A DNA stretch of 56,518 nucleotides, taken from assembly GCA_029624815.1 (NCBI GenBank), contig JARSSH010000054.1:1-56518 (forward strand). The letters are read 5' to 3'. Numbering within the stretch: the stretch's first letter is position 1; every line of letters begins with the position of its first letter. Below are positions 10,520 through 19,690 of this stretch, piece after piece. Both the position numbers and the translations under genes were made by a program. Below the pieces are notes generated by a model. It did not search any database and was not told the DNA's origin. It saw only the letters and a program-made list of their open reading frames with translations. Source of the stretch: Candidatus Competibacter sp. (GTDB lineage: Bacteria > Pseudomonadota > Gammaproteobacteria > Competibacterales > Competibacteraceae).

Positions 10520-12859
10520 ATGAACACCCACCAGCATTCCTGCGAACACGGGCATCACTCTCCCCATGTCCACGATCATTCTGTCCTTCATCCCGCAAAA
10601 CCGGCGGTCGAGACGCCACCCCCTGCGCCAAGGATGATTTATACCTGCCCGATGCACCCGGAGATTCGTCAGGAAGGACCGGGTAGTTGCCCGAAGTGCG
10701 GTATGGCCCTGGAGCCGGAAAATATTTCTACGCCTGCGGTCAAGACAGAGTACGTCTGTCCGATGCATCCGGAGATCGTTCAGGACCAGCCCGGCGATTG
10801 CCCCAAATGCGGCATGGCCCTGGAGCCACGAACGGTGACTCTCGAAGAAGAGGAAAATCCGGAACTTAAGGACATGACCCGGCGCTTCTGGATCGGCGCT
10901 GTGTTGACGATTCCCTTGGTGATCATCGCCATGGGCGAATTCATACCGGGCGTCTCCTTCACCGGGTTGGGCTCGCCCCGCGCCATGGGCTGGCTGGAAC
11001 TGACGCTGGCCACGCCGGTGGTGTTGTGGGGCGGCTGGCCTTTCTTCGTCCGGGGTTGGCAGTCCCTGGTCAATCGTAGCTTGAACATGTTTACCCTGAT
11101 CGGCCTAGGCGTGGGGGTAGCATTTATTTACAGTCTCATCGCGATCCTGTTCCCGACCTTGTTCCCTGCTTCGTTTCGTGACGCGCATGGCGAGGTCGCC
11201 GTGTATTTCGAAGCGGCGGCGGTGATCGTGACTCTGGTGTTGCTGGGGCAAGTGCTGGAATTGCGAGCGCGCCAGCAAACCGGAGCCGCCATCAAGGCAC
11301 TGTTAGGACTGGCGCCCAAGACCGCTCGTCGGATCAGGACGGATGGTGGCGAAGAGGATGTGCCGCTGGAGCAGGTTCATCCTGGCGATCGGTTACGGGT
11401 CCGACCCGGTGAGAAAGCCCCGGTCGATGGCGTCGTGCTGGACGGCCATGGCAGCGTGGACGAATCGATGGTCACGGGCGAGCCAATCCCGGTGGAGAAA
11501 AACCCTGGCGACAAGATCATCGGCGCCACGGTGAACGGTACCGGTAGTCTGATCATGGAAGCGCAACGGGTCGGCGCGGATACCCTGCTGTCGCAAATCG
11601 TGCAGATGGTGGCGCAAGCCCAGCGCAGCCGCGCGCCCATTCAAAAACTGGCCGATCAAGTCGCCGGCTACTTCGTGCCGGTGGTCGTCGCCACTGCTGT
11701 GCTTACCTTCATCGTCTGGGCGATCTTCGGGCCGCCGCCGGCCATGGCCTACGCCCTGATCAACGCCGTGGCGGTGCTCATTATCGCCTGTCCGTGTGCG
11801 CTGGGTTTGGCGACGCCCATGTCGATCATGACCGCGACCGGCAAGGGCGCCACGATTGGCGTGTTGTTCAAAAACGCCGAAGCGATCGAAGTGCTGCGCC
11901 AAATCGACACCTTGGTGGTGGACAAGACCGGCACCCTGACCGAGGGCAAACCCAAGCTGGTGGCGGTTACCCCTGGCCCCGATCTGGATGAAGCCACGCT
12001 CTTGCGATACGCCGCCACCCTGGAGCGCGGCAGCGAGCATCCGCTGGCCGCCGCGATCGTTAAAGGCGCTCAGGAACGCGGCATCGCCCTTGGCCATGCC
12101 GAACAGTTTGCCTCGATCACTGGCAAGGGCGTAACCGGTGAGGTGGATGGCCGCACGGTCGCCTTGGGCAATCGCGCCTTGCTGCAAGAACTGAACATCG
12201 ATCCGGGGACGCTCGATCAGGCGGCGGAGCAGCAACGCGCGGAGGGGCAGACTGTGATGTTCGTGGCGGTGGATGGGCAGGCTGCCGGTTTACTCGGCGT
12301 CGCCGATCCGATCAAGGACACCACGCCGGGTGCGATTCAGGCATTGCACGCTGAAGGATTGAACATCGTCATGCTGACCGGCGACAACGAAACCACTGCC
12401 CGAGCGGTTGCGCGGAAGCTCGGTCTGGATCAGGTCATTGCCGGGGTGTTACCCGATCAGAAGGCCAACAAGGTCAAAGCGTTGCAGCAGGAAGGCCGGC
12501 GGGTCGCCATGGCGGGCGATGGCGTCAACGATGCCCCGGCCCTGGCGCAAGCGCAGGTCGGCATCGCCATGGGCACCGGCACGGATGTCGCCATGGAAAG
12601 CGCCGGCGTCACCTTGGTCAAGGGTGATTTAAACGGGATCGTCCGCGCTCGGCAACTCAGTCGCGCCACGCTGCGCAATATCCGCCAGAATCTGTTTTTT
12701 GCCTTCATTTACAACGCGCTGGGCGTACCGGTTGCGGCAGGCATTCTTTATCCCGCATTCGGTATCCTGCTTTCGCCGATCATCGCCGCCGCCGCGATGA
12801 GTTTCAGTTCGGTGTCGGTGGTGTTCAATGCCCTGCGTTTGAATCGGGTGCGATTGTAA
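10520..12859 (+). CDS. copA: Cu(I)-translocating P1B-type ATPase (CopA type) with two N-terminal metal-binding motifs
   Basis: This 779-residue heavy-metal ATPase exports cytoplasmic Cu(I) (or Ag(I)). A His-rich leader ([17 protein letters not shown]) precedes two short heavy-metal-binding repeats of the form CPMHPEI ... [10 protein letters not shown] at about 41-67 and 78-104. These replace the usual ferredoxin-like HMA domains. The membrane CPC motif is C424-P-C426, the phosphorylated Asp is D468 in DKTGTLTEG, and TM7/TM8 carry YNALG and [13 protein letters not shown]. Together these are P1B-1 (Cu+) signatures. A strong GAGGAGG site lies upstream. Expression is predicted from the MerR-type promoter just upstream. 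It completes the cluster by feeding periplasmic copper to Cus efflux. Confidence 0.94.
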   Translation: MNTHQHSCEHGHHSPHVHDHSVLHPAKPAVETPPPAPRMIYTCPMHPEIRQEGPGSCPKCGMALEPENISTPAVKTEYVCPMHPEIVQDQPGDCPKCGMALEPRTVTLEEEENPELKDMTRRFWIGAVLTIPLVIIAMGEFIPGVSFTGLGSPRAMGWLELTLATPVVLWGGWPFFVRGWQSLVNRSLNMFTLIGLGVGVAFIYSLIAILFPTLFPASFRDAHGEVAVYFEAAAVIVTLVLLGQVLELRARQQTGAAIKALLGLAPKTARRIRTDGGEEDVPLEQVHPGDRLRVRPGEKAPVDGVVLDGHGSVDESMVTGEPIPVEKNPGDKIIGATVNGTGSLIMEAQRVGADTLLSQIVQMVAQAQRSRAPIQKLADQVAGYFVPVVVATAVLTFIVWAIFGPPPAMAYALINAVAVLIIACPCALGLATPMSIMTATGKGATIGVLFKNAEAIEVLRQIDTLVVDKTGTLTEGKPKLVAVTPGPDLDEATLLRYAATLERGSEHPLAAAIVKGAQERGIALGHAEQFASITGKGVTGEVDGRTVALGNRALLQELNIDPGTLDQAAEQQRAEGQTVMFVAVDGQAAGLLGVADPIKDTTPGAIQALHAEGLNIVMLTGDNETTARAVARKLGLDQVIAGVLPDQKANKVKALQQEGRRVAMAGDGVNDAPALAQAQVGIAMGTGTDVAMESAGVTLVKGDLNGIVRARQLSRATLRNIRQNLFFAFIYNALGVPVAAGILYPAFGILLSPIIAAAAMSFSSVSVVFNALRLNRVRL

Positions 12860-12969
12860 AGGAAGGTCTCCTAAAGGAGGGGTCGCGCGGGTGGCGACAT
12901 GCACCAAAAAACCGCTTTGTAACTTATGCTATAGCGATCCCAGATTAGTTGTGGTTGCCGCTCGCCACA

Positions 12970-13031
12970 CCCTCACCCCGCGCTGACGCGCTCCCCTCTC
13001 CCGCCGGCGGGAGAGGGGTCGGGGGTGAGGG
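12970..13031. repeat. Nested GC-rich palindromic repeat
   Basis: The outer arms CCCTCACCCC (12970-12979) and GGGGTGAGGG enclose a near-perfect inner palindrome centred on CCGCCGGCGG (12993-13018). It looks like the REP-type extragenic palindromes common in GC-rich proteobacteria. It lies in the 289-bp gap between the ATPase and maeB and may also terminate or stabilise transcripts. Confidence 0.75.
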
Positions 13032-13148
13032 CGTCCGTTATCACCGATCAATCCACAACTCACAGAGGATTGCTATATATCACATCCCATTCTCTAATCT
13101 TTCCAGAGAATCCAGAACCTCACCTCACCAGGAGCCATTCGAACCACC

Positions 13149-15422
13149 ATGGCCGACAATTTCGACGAACGCGCCCTGCGCTACCATCGCATGGCCCCCT
13201 ACGGCAAGATCGAAGTCACCCCGACCAAGCCGCTCGCCAACCAGCTCGATCTGGCGCTGGCCTACTCCCCCGGCGTCGCCGCCGCCTGCGAGGTGATTGT
13301 CGAAGATCCCCGCGAGGTTTCCACCGTCACCGCCCGTGGTAATCTAGTGGCGGTCATCACCAACGGCACCGCCGTGCTGGGCCTGGGCGACATCGGCCCG
13401 CTGGCGGCCAAGCCGGTGATGGAAGGCAAGGGCGTATTGTTCAAGAAATTCGCCGGCGTTGATGTGTTCGACATCGAAATCAGCGAACGCGACCCCGACA
13501 AATTGGTCGAGATCATCGCCAGCCTGGAACCGAGTTTTGGCGGCATCAACCTGGAAGACATTAAGGCGCCGGAATGCTTCCAGATCGAACGCCGATTACG
13601 CGACCGGATGAAAATTCCGGTGTTCCACGATGACCAGCACGGCACCGCCATCATTACCGCCGCCGCCGTACTCAATGCCTTATCGCTCGTGGGCAAGAAT
13701 ATCGCCGAGGTGAGGGTCGTCACCTCCGGCGCTGGCGCGGCCGGCATCGCCTGCCTCGATTTGCTGCTCGGTTTGGGCCTGCGGCGGGAAAATGTCATCG
13801 TTTGCGACAGCCGGGGGGTGATCTATCGGGGACGCGGCAACCTCGACGCGGAGAAAGCCGCCTATGCCGCCGACACTCCGGCGCGCACCCTGGGCGAGGC
13901 GATCGTCGGCGCGGATATTTTCCTGGGGCTGTCCAAAGCCGGGGTGCTCACCGGGGATATGGTGAAAACCATGGCCGACCAGCCGCTGATTCTGGCGCTG
14001 GCCAATCCGGTGCCCGAAATCATGCCGGAGGAGGCCAAAGCCGCGCGGCCCGACGCCATTATCGCCACCGGCCGCTCGGACTATCCCAATCAGGTCAACA
14101 ACGTCCTTTGCTTCCCCTACATTTTCCGGGGCGCGCTGGACGTGGGCGCCACCACGATCAATCAGGCGATGCAACTGGCCTGCGTCCGCGCTTTGGCGGA
14201 ACTGGCGCGCGAACCGCACTCCCAGGAAGAAACCGCCGCCTACGGCGATCAGCCCATCACCTTCGGACCGGAATACCTGATTCCCAAACCGTTCGAGCCA
14301 CGCCTGTTGCTGACTTTGCCGCTGGCGGTCGCCAAGGCGGCGATGGACAGTGGCGTCGCCACTCGTCCGATTCAGGACTTTACCGCCTACCGCACGCAGC
14401 TCAGCCAGCGTGTTTACCGTTCCGGTCTAATCATGCGCCCGGTGTTTGATCGCGCCAAGACCGATCTCAAGCGGGTGATTTATGCCCAAGCCGAGGAAGA
14501 GCGGATGCTGTGGGCGGTGCAAGGCGTCATCGACGACGGTCTCGCCAAACCCATCCTGATCGGGCGGCGCGGGCGCATCGAACAACGCATCGCTGAATTG
14601 GGCCTGCGCATCCGCCCTGATGAGGATTTCGAGATCATCGACCCGCAGAACAACCCCTACTACGAGGAATGCTGGCAGGAATACCACAAGCTACGCGGAC
14701 ACTACGGGGTCGATCCCAATAAGGCTCGAGTCCGGGTCAACACGCGCGCCACGGTGATTGGATCACTCATGTTGCGACTCGGCTACGGCGATGCCTTGCT
14801 CTGTGGATTGATCGGTGGGTTTCCCGATCATGTGGAATACGTGCTGGACATCGTTGGCCTGCGCGAAGGCGTTAAGACTCCGGCGGCCATGAACATGTTG
14901 ATTACTTCGCGAGGACCGCTGTTTTTCTGCGATACCGACATCAACACGGACCCGACAGCCGAGGAAATCGCCGATATCACTCTATTAGCCGCGGAGGAAG
15001 TTGGCCGCTTCCTGCCGCCGAAAATCGCTCTGCTGTCCCACTCCAGCTTCGGCTCGCACAAGTCGCGGCAGGCGCGCAAGATGGCGGAGGCATTGCGACT
15101 TATCCGCCAGCGTGCGCCCGATCTGGAAGTGGATGGCGAGATGCGCGGCGATGCCGCTTTATCCGAGGAATTGCGCGGTCGGGTATTCCTGCACTCGCGG
15201 CTGAAGGGCGCGGCCAATCTGTTGATCATGCCCAATGCCGACGCCGCCAACATTTCCCATAACTTGCTCAAGGAAGTGACCAACAGCGTCTCGGTGGGAC
15301 CGATCATGCTCGGCTTGGCCAAGCCGGCGCATATTCTCACCCGGTCGGCGACCGCGCGGCGAATCATCAACATGACCGCCATTGCCGCGGTCGATGCGCA
15401 GGCACATCTGCTTCACCGGTAA
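13149..15422 (+). CDS. maeB: NADP-dependent malic enzyme with C-terminal phosphotransacetylase-like domain
   Basis: This 757-residue MaeB-type enzyme decarboxylates malate to pyruvate and yields NADPH. The malic domain occupies about residues 15-150 ([16 protein letters not shown]; the catalytic region with [13 protein letters not shown]). A Rossmann domain ([15 protein letters not shown]) extends to about 410. The C-terminal third (about 430-757) resembles phosphate acetyl/butyryltransferase but is regulatory in known MaeB enzymes. Length equals E. coli MaeB (759). A CAGGAG site lies about 12 bases before the ATG. In a polymer-storing cell the NADPH could serve PHA synthesis, but that link is inference. 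Confidence 0.95.
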   Translation: MADNFDERALRYHRMAPYGKIEVTPTKPLANQLDLALAYSPGVAAACEVIVEDPREVSTVTARGNLVAVITNGTAVLGLGDIGPLAAKPVMEGKGVLFKKFAGVDVFDIEISERDPDKLVEIIASLEPSFGGINLEDIKAPECFQIERRLRDRMKIPVFHDDQHGTAIITAAAVLNALSLVGKNIAEVRVVTSGAGAAGIACLDLLLGLGLRRENVIVCDSRGVIYRGRGNLDAEKAAYAADTPARTLGEAIVGADIFLGLSKAGVLTGDMVKTMADQPLILALANPVPEIMPEEAKAARPDAIIATGRSDYPNQVNNVLCFPYIFRGALDVGATTINQAMQLACVRALAELAREPHSQEETAAYGDQPITFGPEYLIPKPFEPRLLLTLPLAVAKAAMDSGVATRPIQDFTAYRTQLSQRVYRSGLIMRPVFDRAKTDLKRVIYAQAEEERMLWAVQGVIDDGLAKPILIGRRGRIEQRIAELGLRIRPDEDFEIIDPQNNPYYEECWQEYHKLRGHYGVDPNKARVRVNTRATVIGSLMLRLGYGDALLCGLIGGFPDHVEYVLDIVGLREGVKTPAAMNMLITSRGPLFFCDTDINTDPTAEEIADITLLAAEEVGRFLPPKIALLSHSSFGSHKSRQARKMAEALRLIRQRAPDLEVDGEMRGDAALSEELRGRVFLHSRLKGAANLLIMPNADAANISHNLLKEVTNSVSVGPIMLGLAKPAHILTRSATARRIINMTAIAAVDAQAHLLHR

Positions 15423-15452
15423 CCCGTCCGATCCGAAACAGAGCATCCCAAC

Positions 15453-15509
15453 CCAGGACTTTCGCCCAGCCTGTCGTCTCCCCGACCGACAAATCGGCGA
15501 AAGTCCTGG
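15453..15509. terminator. Perfect 14-bp inverted repeat between convergent maeB and sulP
   Basis: CCAGGACTTTCGCC (15453-15466) and GGCGAAAGTCCTGG (15496-15509) are exact inverted copies separated by 29 bases. The loop itself contains GTCG/CGAC. Its position between two convergent genes suggests a bidirectional transcript end, although no T-run follows. Confidence 0.5.
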
Positions 15510-15606
15510 CGCACCCGCCTAATCGGCTGGAATATTGGCCTCCACGGCGGGGTCGCAACGCTGGCTGGAGAGCATCCGCACCAGGACAGGACGTCCCTCC
15601 AACCGT

Positions 15607-17382
15607 TCAGGAAATTCTCCCGGCCAGCAAGGGCCGGCTGGTCGCGGTTTCGCCCAGATAATGCCGCACCCGGGCCAGCGCCCGCGGCAGGCTGGCCGAT
15701 AGCAGCAGTTCACCTGGAACATTGTGCAGACCGGCGCGGCGCATCAGCAGCGCCGGCTGGCCGTGCACGCCCGCCACCGCGACCAGGATGTTGTCGCTTC
15801 GCAGCCGCTCGATGGCCGAATCCAGCGCCACCACTCCCGATACATCCATCACCGTCACCTCCTCGATGTCGATGATGACCGCCCGAGGTCGAGCACCGAT
15901 TTCGTGCAAGGCGCTCATCGCCTTTTCGGCGGCGCCGAAGAACAACGAACCGGACACTTCGTACAACCTCACGCCTTCGGGCAACGGGCTTTCCAGATGA
16001 GGATGATCGACCTCCACATGCTTGCCGCCGGTCAAGGCCGCCATGCGGTTCATGAACAGCAGGGAGGCCAACACCACGCCGACACTGATGGCGACCACCA
16101 TATCGAACAGCACCGTCAATCCGAAACAGACCAGCAAGACCAGGATGTCGCTGCCGGGCGCTACTTGAACGATATGACGAAAGTGCTTGAGTTCGCTCAT
16201 GTTCCACGCCACCAGCAACAGCAAGGCGGCCAGCGCGGCCATGGGCAGATAACCCAGCAACGGCGCCAGCGCCAGCAAGACCAGCAGTACGAATAGGGCG
16301 TGAAACACAGCAGCCAGCGGGCCACGCGCACCAGCGCGGATGTTGGCGGCGGTGCGGGCCAGCGCGCCGGTCGCGGCAATGCCACCGAAAAACGGCGCCA
16401 CGACGTTACCGATGCCCTGTCCGATCAGCTCGGCGTCGGGATCGTGCTTGGTGCCGGTCATGCCGTCGGCCACCACCGCGCACAGCAGCGACTCGATGGC
16501 CCCCAGCAGGGCAATCGCCATCGCCGGACCCAGCAGATCCTTGATCAATCCCAGCGACAGCCCTAAGACTTGCCCGTCTGGACCGGGCAGTTGCCACGGC
16601 AGTCTGAAACTCGGCAGGAACGGCGGGATACCCGGTAAGGTTTCCCCGCCTAACGCATAGCTGAAGCGCGATGCGATGGTGGCGACTTCGAAACCCTCCA
16701 CGGTTCGACCGAGCAGCCAGGCCAGCCCGGTGGCGATGACGATGCCGACCAGCGGCGCCGGCAAACCGGTTTTCAGGCGCGGCCACAACACCAGCAGCGC
16801 CAGGGTCAGCGCGCCGACCAGTAAATCCGGCCAGTGCCAACCCGGCAAGGACTGCCCCACCAGCCACAGCCGCTCCAGAAAATGCTCCGGCTGCATCGTA
16901 AGCTGCAAGCCAAAAAAATCCTTGAGCTGCAAGCTGGCGATCACCACCGCGATTCCGGCGGTGAAACCGGTGGTCACCGGATAAGGGATGAACTGAATCA
17001 GCTTACCCATTCGCGCCACGCCCAGGCCGATCAGCATGATGCCGGCCAACAGCCCGGCGGTGACCAGCCCGCCCAGGCCGAATTTTTCAGCGATGGGATG
17101 CAGGATGACGATGAAGGCGGCGGTCGGACCCGACACGCTGTAGCGAGAACCGCCGGTCAGGGCGATCAGCAGCCCGGCGACGATGGCGGTATATAAACCA
17201 TACTGCGGTGGCACCCCGCTGCCGATCGCCAACGCCATCGACAGCGGCACCGCGACAATGCCGACGGTAATGCCGGCCAGCAGATCCTCTCGCAACTTGG
17301 ACAGGTTATAACCGCCGCGCAGCTTGTCGCGCAGGGCGGTGCCAAACGGTAGATAAAGCGCGTGCTCCCGATCGGGTTTCAT
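15607..17382 (-). CDS. SulP-family anion transporter with STAS domain
   Basis: This 591-residue SLC26/SulP transporter has the family N-terminal signature (AGITVGIVAVPLSMALAIGSG), about 12-14 membrane segments to roughly residue 430, and a C-terminal cytoplasmic STAS domain. The domain contains VIIDIEEVTVMDVSGVVALD. Family members carry sulfate, bicarbonate or other anions, and the substrate cannot be read from the sequence. It is the last gene of the hydrogenase-4-like operon, 14 bp after the 62-residue protein gene, so it is probably co-transcribed with the complex. The genetic link suggests the complex drives or uses anion transport, which is inference. Confidence 0.92.
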   Translation of the reverse strand: MKPDREHALYLPFGTALRDKLRGGYNLSKLREDLLAGITVGIVAVPLSMALAIGSGVPPQYGLYTAIVAGLLIALTGGSRYSVSGPTAAFIVILHPIAEKFGLGGLVTAGLLAGIMLIGLGVARMGKLIQFIPYPVTTGFTAGIAVVIASLQLKDFFGLQLTMQPEHFLERLWLVGQSLPGWHWPDLLVGALTLALLVLWPRLKTGLPAPLVGIVIATGLAWLLGRTVEGFEVATIASRFSYALGGETLPGIPPFLPSFRLPWQLPGPDGQVLGLSLGLIKDLLGPAMAIALLGAIESLLCAVVADGMTGTKHDPDAELIGQGIGNVVAPFFGGIAATGALARTAANIRAGARGPLAAVFHALFVLLVLLALAPLLGYLPMAALAALLLLVAWNMSELKHFRHIVQVAPGSDILVLLVCFGLTVLFDMVVAISVGVVLASLLFMNRMAALTGGKHVEVDHPHLESPLPEGVRLYEVSGSLFFGAAEKAMSALHEIGARPRAVIIDIEEVTVMDVSGVVALDSAIERLRSDNILVAVAGVHGQPALLMRRAGLHNVPGELLLSASLPRALARVRHYLGETATSRPLLAGRIS

Positions 17383-17396
17383 GGAGAGCGGATTCT

Positions 17397-17585
17397 TTAT
17401 CCGTCCCGGGAACGTCGAGGCTGAACGATCACGGTCTTTTCATCGCCCGACTCGGACTCCTTGATGATGTAGCCCCGCTCGTTTTCCAGATAAAATTCAA
17501 TGATTTCAATAGGAATTGACCTGAGTCGACTCAGGTACACCATGGAATCCTTGAAGCGTTGCAGCTCGGCAACGGTAATGGTCAT
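17397..17585 (-). CDS. Small protein of 62 residues between hyfI and sulP
   Basis: I chose the ATG at 17585 because GGAG lies 7 bases upstream. An upstream ATG gives 12 extra residues with no site. The protein is soluble and charged (ITVAELQRFKDSMVYLSRLR, then a strand-rich region rich in Glu). It has no cysteines and no recognised domain. Its tight position inside the operon, 36 bp after hyfI and 14 bp before sulP, suggests an accessory of the complex or of the transporter. The function is unknown. Confidence 0.65.
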   Translation of the reverse strand: MTITVAELQRFKDSMVYLSRLRSIPIEIIEFYLENERGYIIKESESGDEKTVIVQPRRSRDG

Positions 17586-17621
17586 GGGACGGCTCCAAAT
17601 CGATGGATTGGCGGAAAACAA

Positions 17622-18137
17622 CTACTGGACCACTTGCAACAACGCCAGCAAGCCTTCCAGCAACTGCATGGGATTGGGCGGACAACCGGGAATGTGCAGA
17701 TCGACCGGAATCACCTCGGCCACGCCGCCGACACAGGCGTAGCCACCGGCGAACACCCCGCCGTCCCGCCCGCAATCGCCCACCGCGACGACCCACTTCG
17801 GATCGGGCGTGGCGGCGTACGTGCGCTCCAGCGCCTCGCGCATGTTGACCGTTACCGGCCCGGTCACCAGCAACACATCGGCATGGCGCGGCGAAGCGAC
17901 AAAATGGAAACCGAAGCGCTCCAGGTCGTGGAAGGCGTTGTTCAGCGCGTGGATCTCCAGCTCGCAACCGTTGCAGGAGCCGGCGTCCACCTCGCGGATC
18001 GCCAAACTGCGGCCCAGGCGTCGGCGGGCGGCCCGATCGACCTCCGCGCCCAATTCGGCCAGGGCTGCTTCGGAAGGCGCCGGAGCGGGAAGGGTCAGCG
18101 GTGACCGCCACCCATTTTGCAACAGCAGCTTGCGCAT
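17622..18137 (-). CDS. hyfI: HyfI/NuoB-like [4Fe-4S] subunit
   Basis: This 171-residue protein of the NuoB / hydrogenase-4 small-subunit family carries the terminal iron-sulfur cluster of the peripheral arm. The cluster ligands are all present: C55 and C58 (SCNGCELEI), C122 (GDCG) and C152 (IPGCPPNP). An extra C135 lies between. An electron-transfer site is therefore retained even though the partner large subunit has lost NiFe ligands. It starts 10 bp after hyfG. Confidence 0.92.
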   Translation of the reverse strand: MRKLLLQNGWRSPLTLPAPAPSEAALAELGAEVDRAARRRLGRSLAIREVDAGSCNGCELEIHALNNAFHDLERFGFHFVASPRHADVLLVTGPVTVNMREALERTYAATPDPKWVVAVGDCGRDGGVFAGGYACVGGVAEVIPVDLHIPGCPPNPMQLLEGLLALLQVVQ

Positions 18138-18147
18138 GACGGAGCGC

Positions 18148-19680
18148 CTAGAGATCGTGGCCCGAATACGAGCAGTTGAAGGATTTGTTGCACAAGGGGA
18201 AATCCGCCACGATGTTGCCTTCGATGGCGGCTTCCAGCAACGGCCACTGAAACCAGGAGGGATCGCGCGGATGACAGCGCGCTACCGTGCCGTCGGCGGC
18301 CAAGCGCAACCAAAGCAGGATGTCGCCGCGAAACCCCTCGACCAGCGCCATGCCCTCGACCAGCCGGCCAGGTTGGTTCAGTGCCCCTTGCACCGGACCC
18401 GACGGCAAGCGCTCCAGAAGCTCTTCGATCAGGGCCAGACTCTGTTCCACTTCACGGATGCGAATCCACACCCGGGCGTTGACGTCGCTTTCGCGCCGCA
18501 CCGGCACCTCGAACTCAAGCTGATCGTAGGGCGGGTAACCCGGCTCGCGGCGGGCATCGAAGGCACGGCCGGCGGCGCGGCCGATCACGCCGCCGCAACC
18601 GAACTGCTGGACCAGCGCCGGATCAAGCGTTCCGGTATTGGCGGTGCGGTCTTGCAGCGAGGCGGTGTTGTCGTACAACTCGACCAAGGGTGGAAACGCG
18701 CGGCGCATCTCGGCCAGCAGGGCTCGCAAGATCGGAACGCCATCCGCCGGCAAATCAACGGCCACGCCGCCCGGAATCACGCAATCCATCAGTAGACGAT
18801 GCCCGAAGCAGGCGACGCTGGCGCGCAGCACCCGCTCGCGCAACACCGCGCAATGGGCCAACATCAAGGCAAACGCGGCATCGTTGCAGATCGCGCCGAT
18901 GTCGCCGCAGTGATTGGCCAACCGTTCCAACTCGGCCATCAGCGCCCGCAACCAGTGCGCGCGCGCGGGAATCTCCGTTGCCGTCGCCGCCTCGACCGCC
19001 CGGGCGAAGGCCAAGGCATAAGCCACCGTGCTGTCGCCGGATACCCGCCCCACCAGCCGCGCCGCCCGCTCCAGCGTCGCGCCGTTCAGCAGGCTCTCGA
19101 TCCCCTTGTGAACATAGCCCAGCCGCTCTTCCAGCCGGACCACGGCCTCGCCGTTGGCGGTAAAGCGGAAATGGCCGGGCTCGATGATGCCGGCGTGGAC
19201 CGGCCCCACCGGAATCTGGTGCAGGCTTTCGCCCTCCGTCGGCAGAAACGGATAAGGCGGCAGCGCTTCGGCCGGCGCTGTTGGAGAACCCAGAGGATGA
19301 CGCAGCGGCCAGCGACCGTGATCCAGCCAGGGACGAAGATCGGGGCCAGCGACCGGTTGCAGACCGACCAGATCGGCGACGGCGCGTTCCAGTCGTTGCG
19401 CCGGCGGATGCCAGCGCCCCACCGAAGGGAACTCGCCGGTCGGACAAGGCAGGCTGGCGATGCCCGGCGCGCCGGTCTCGAACTCATGGACCGCCAGATG
19501 CACCATGCCGGGTTCGCCCCACAATCCGAGCAGGGTCCAGGCGCCTTTCGCCAGCCCGGCCAGCAACGCGTTCCAGGTTTCGACCGTTACCACGAAACGG
19601 GGCCAGGGCCGATGCCCGGTAACCGGCTGACCGGCGCCCAGCACGACGAGCAAGTCGGGTTTGGCGTTCGTCGCTCTCAT
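18148..19680 (-). CDS. hyfG: HyfG/NuoCD-like large subunit lacking NiFe-site cysteines
   Basis: This 510-residue fusion has a NuoC-like N-terminal part (about 1-130) and a NuoD/[NiFe]-hydrogenase large-subunit part. In real group 4 hydrogenases an N-terminal C-x2-C and a C-terminal DPCxxC bind the NiFe centre. Here the first motif reads R-V-S214-G-D-S217, with no cysteine. The second region reads D493-F-P-L-C497-N-K-S500, leaving at most one ligand, and the protein ends ten residues later without a maturation peptide. Hydrogenase activity is therefore unlikely. This pattern fits the energy-converting hydrogenase-related (Ehr) proteins between complex I and hydrogenases. The substrate or redox partner is unknown. 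Confidence 0.9.
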   Translation of the reverse strand: MRATNAKPDLLVVLGAGQPVTGHRPWPRFVVTVETWNALLAGLAKGAWTLLGLWGEPGMVHLAVHEFETGAPGIASLPCPTGEFPSVGRWHPPAQRLERAVADLVGLQPVAGPDLRPWLDHGRWPLRHPLGSPTAPAEALPPYPFLPTEGESLHQIPVGPVHAGIIEPGHFRFTANGEAVVRLEERLGYVHKGIESLLNGATLERAARLVGRVSGDSTVAYALAFARAVEAATATEIPARAHWLRALMAELERLANHCGDIGAICNDAAFALMLAHCAVLRERVLRASVACFGHRLLMDCVIPGGVAVDLPADGVPILRALLAEMRRAFPPLVELYDNTASLQDRTANTGTLDPALVQQFGCGGVIGRAAGRAFDARREPGYPPYDQLEFEVPVRRESDVNARVWIRIREVEQSLALIEELLERLPSGPVQGALNQPGRLVEGMALVEGFRGDILLWLRLAADGTVARCHPRDPSWFQWPLLEAAIEGNIVADFPLCNKSFNCSYSGHDL

Positions 19681-19690
19681 CCGATCACCC

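Noticed and set aside
18148-19680. Active [NiFe]-hydrogenase large subunit
   Set aside because: The N-terminal C-x2-C is replaced by S-G-D-S and the C-terminal motif keeps only one cysteine. No maturation genes are nearby.
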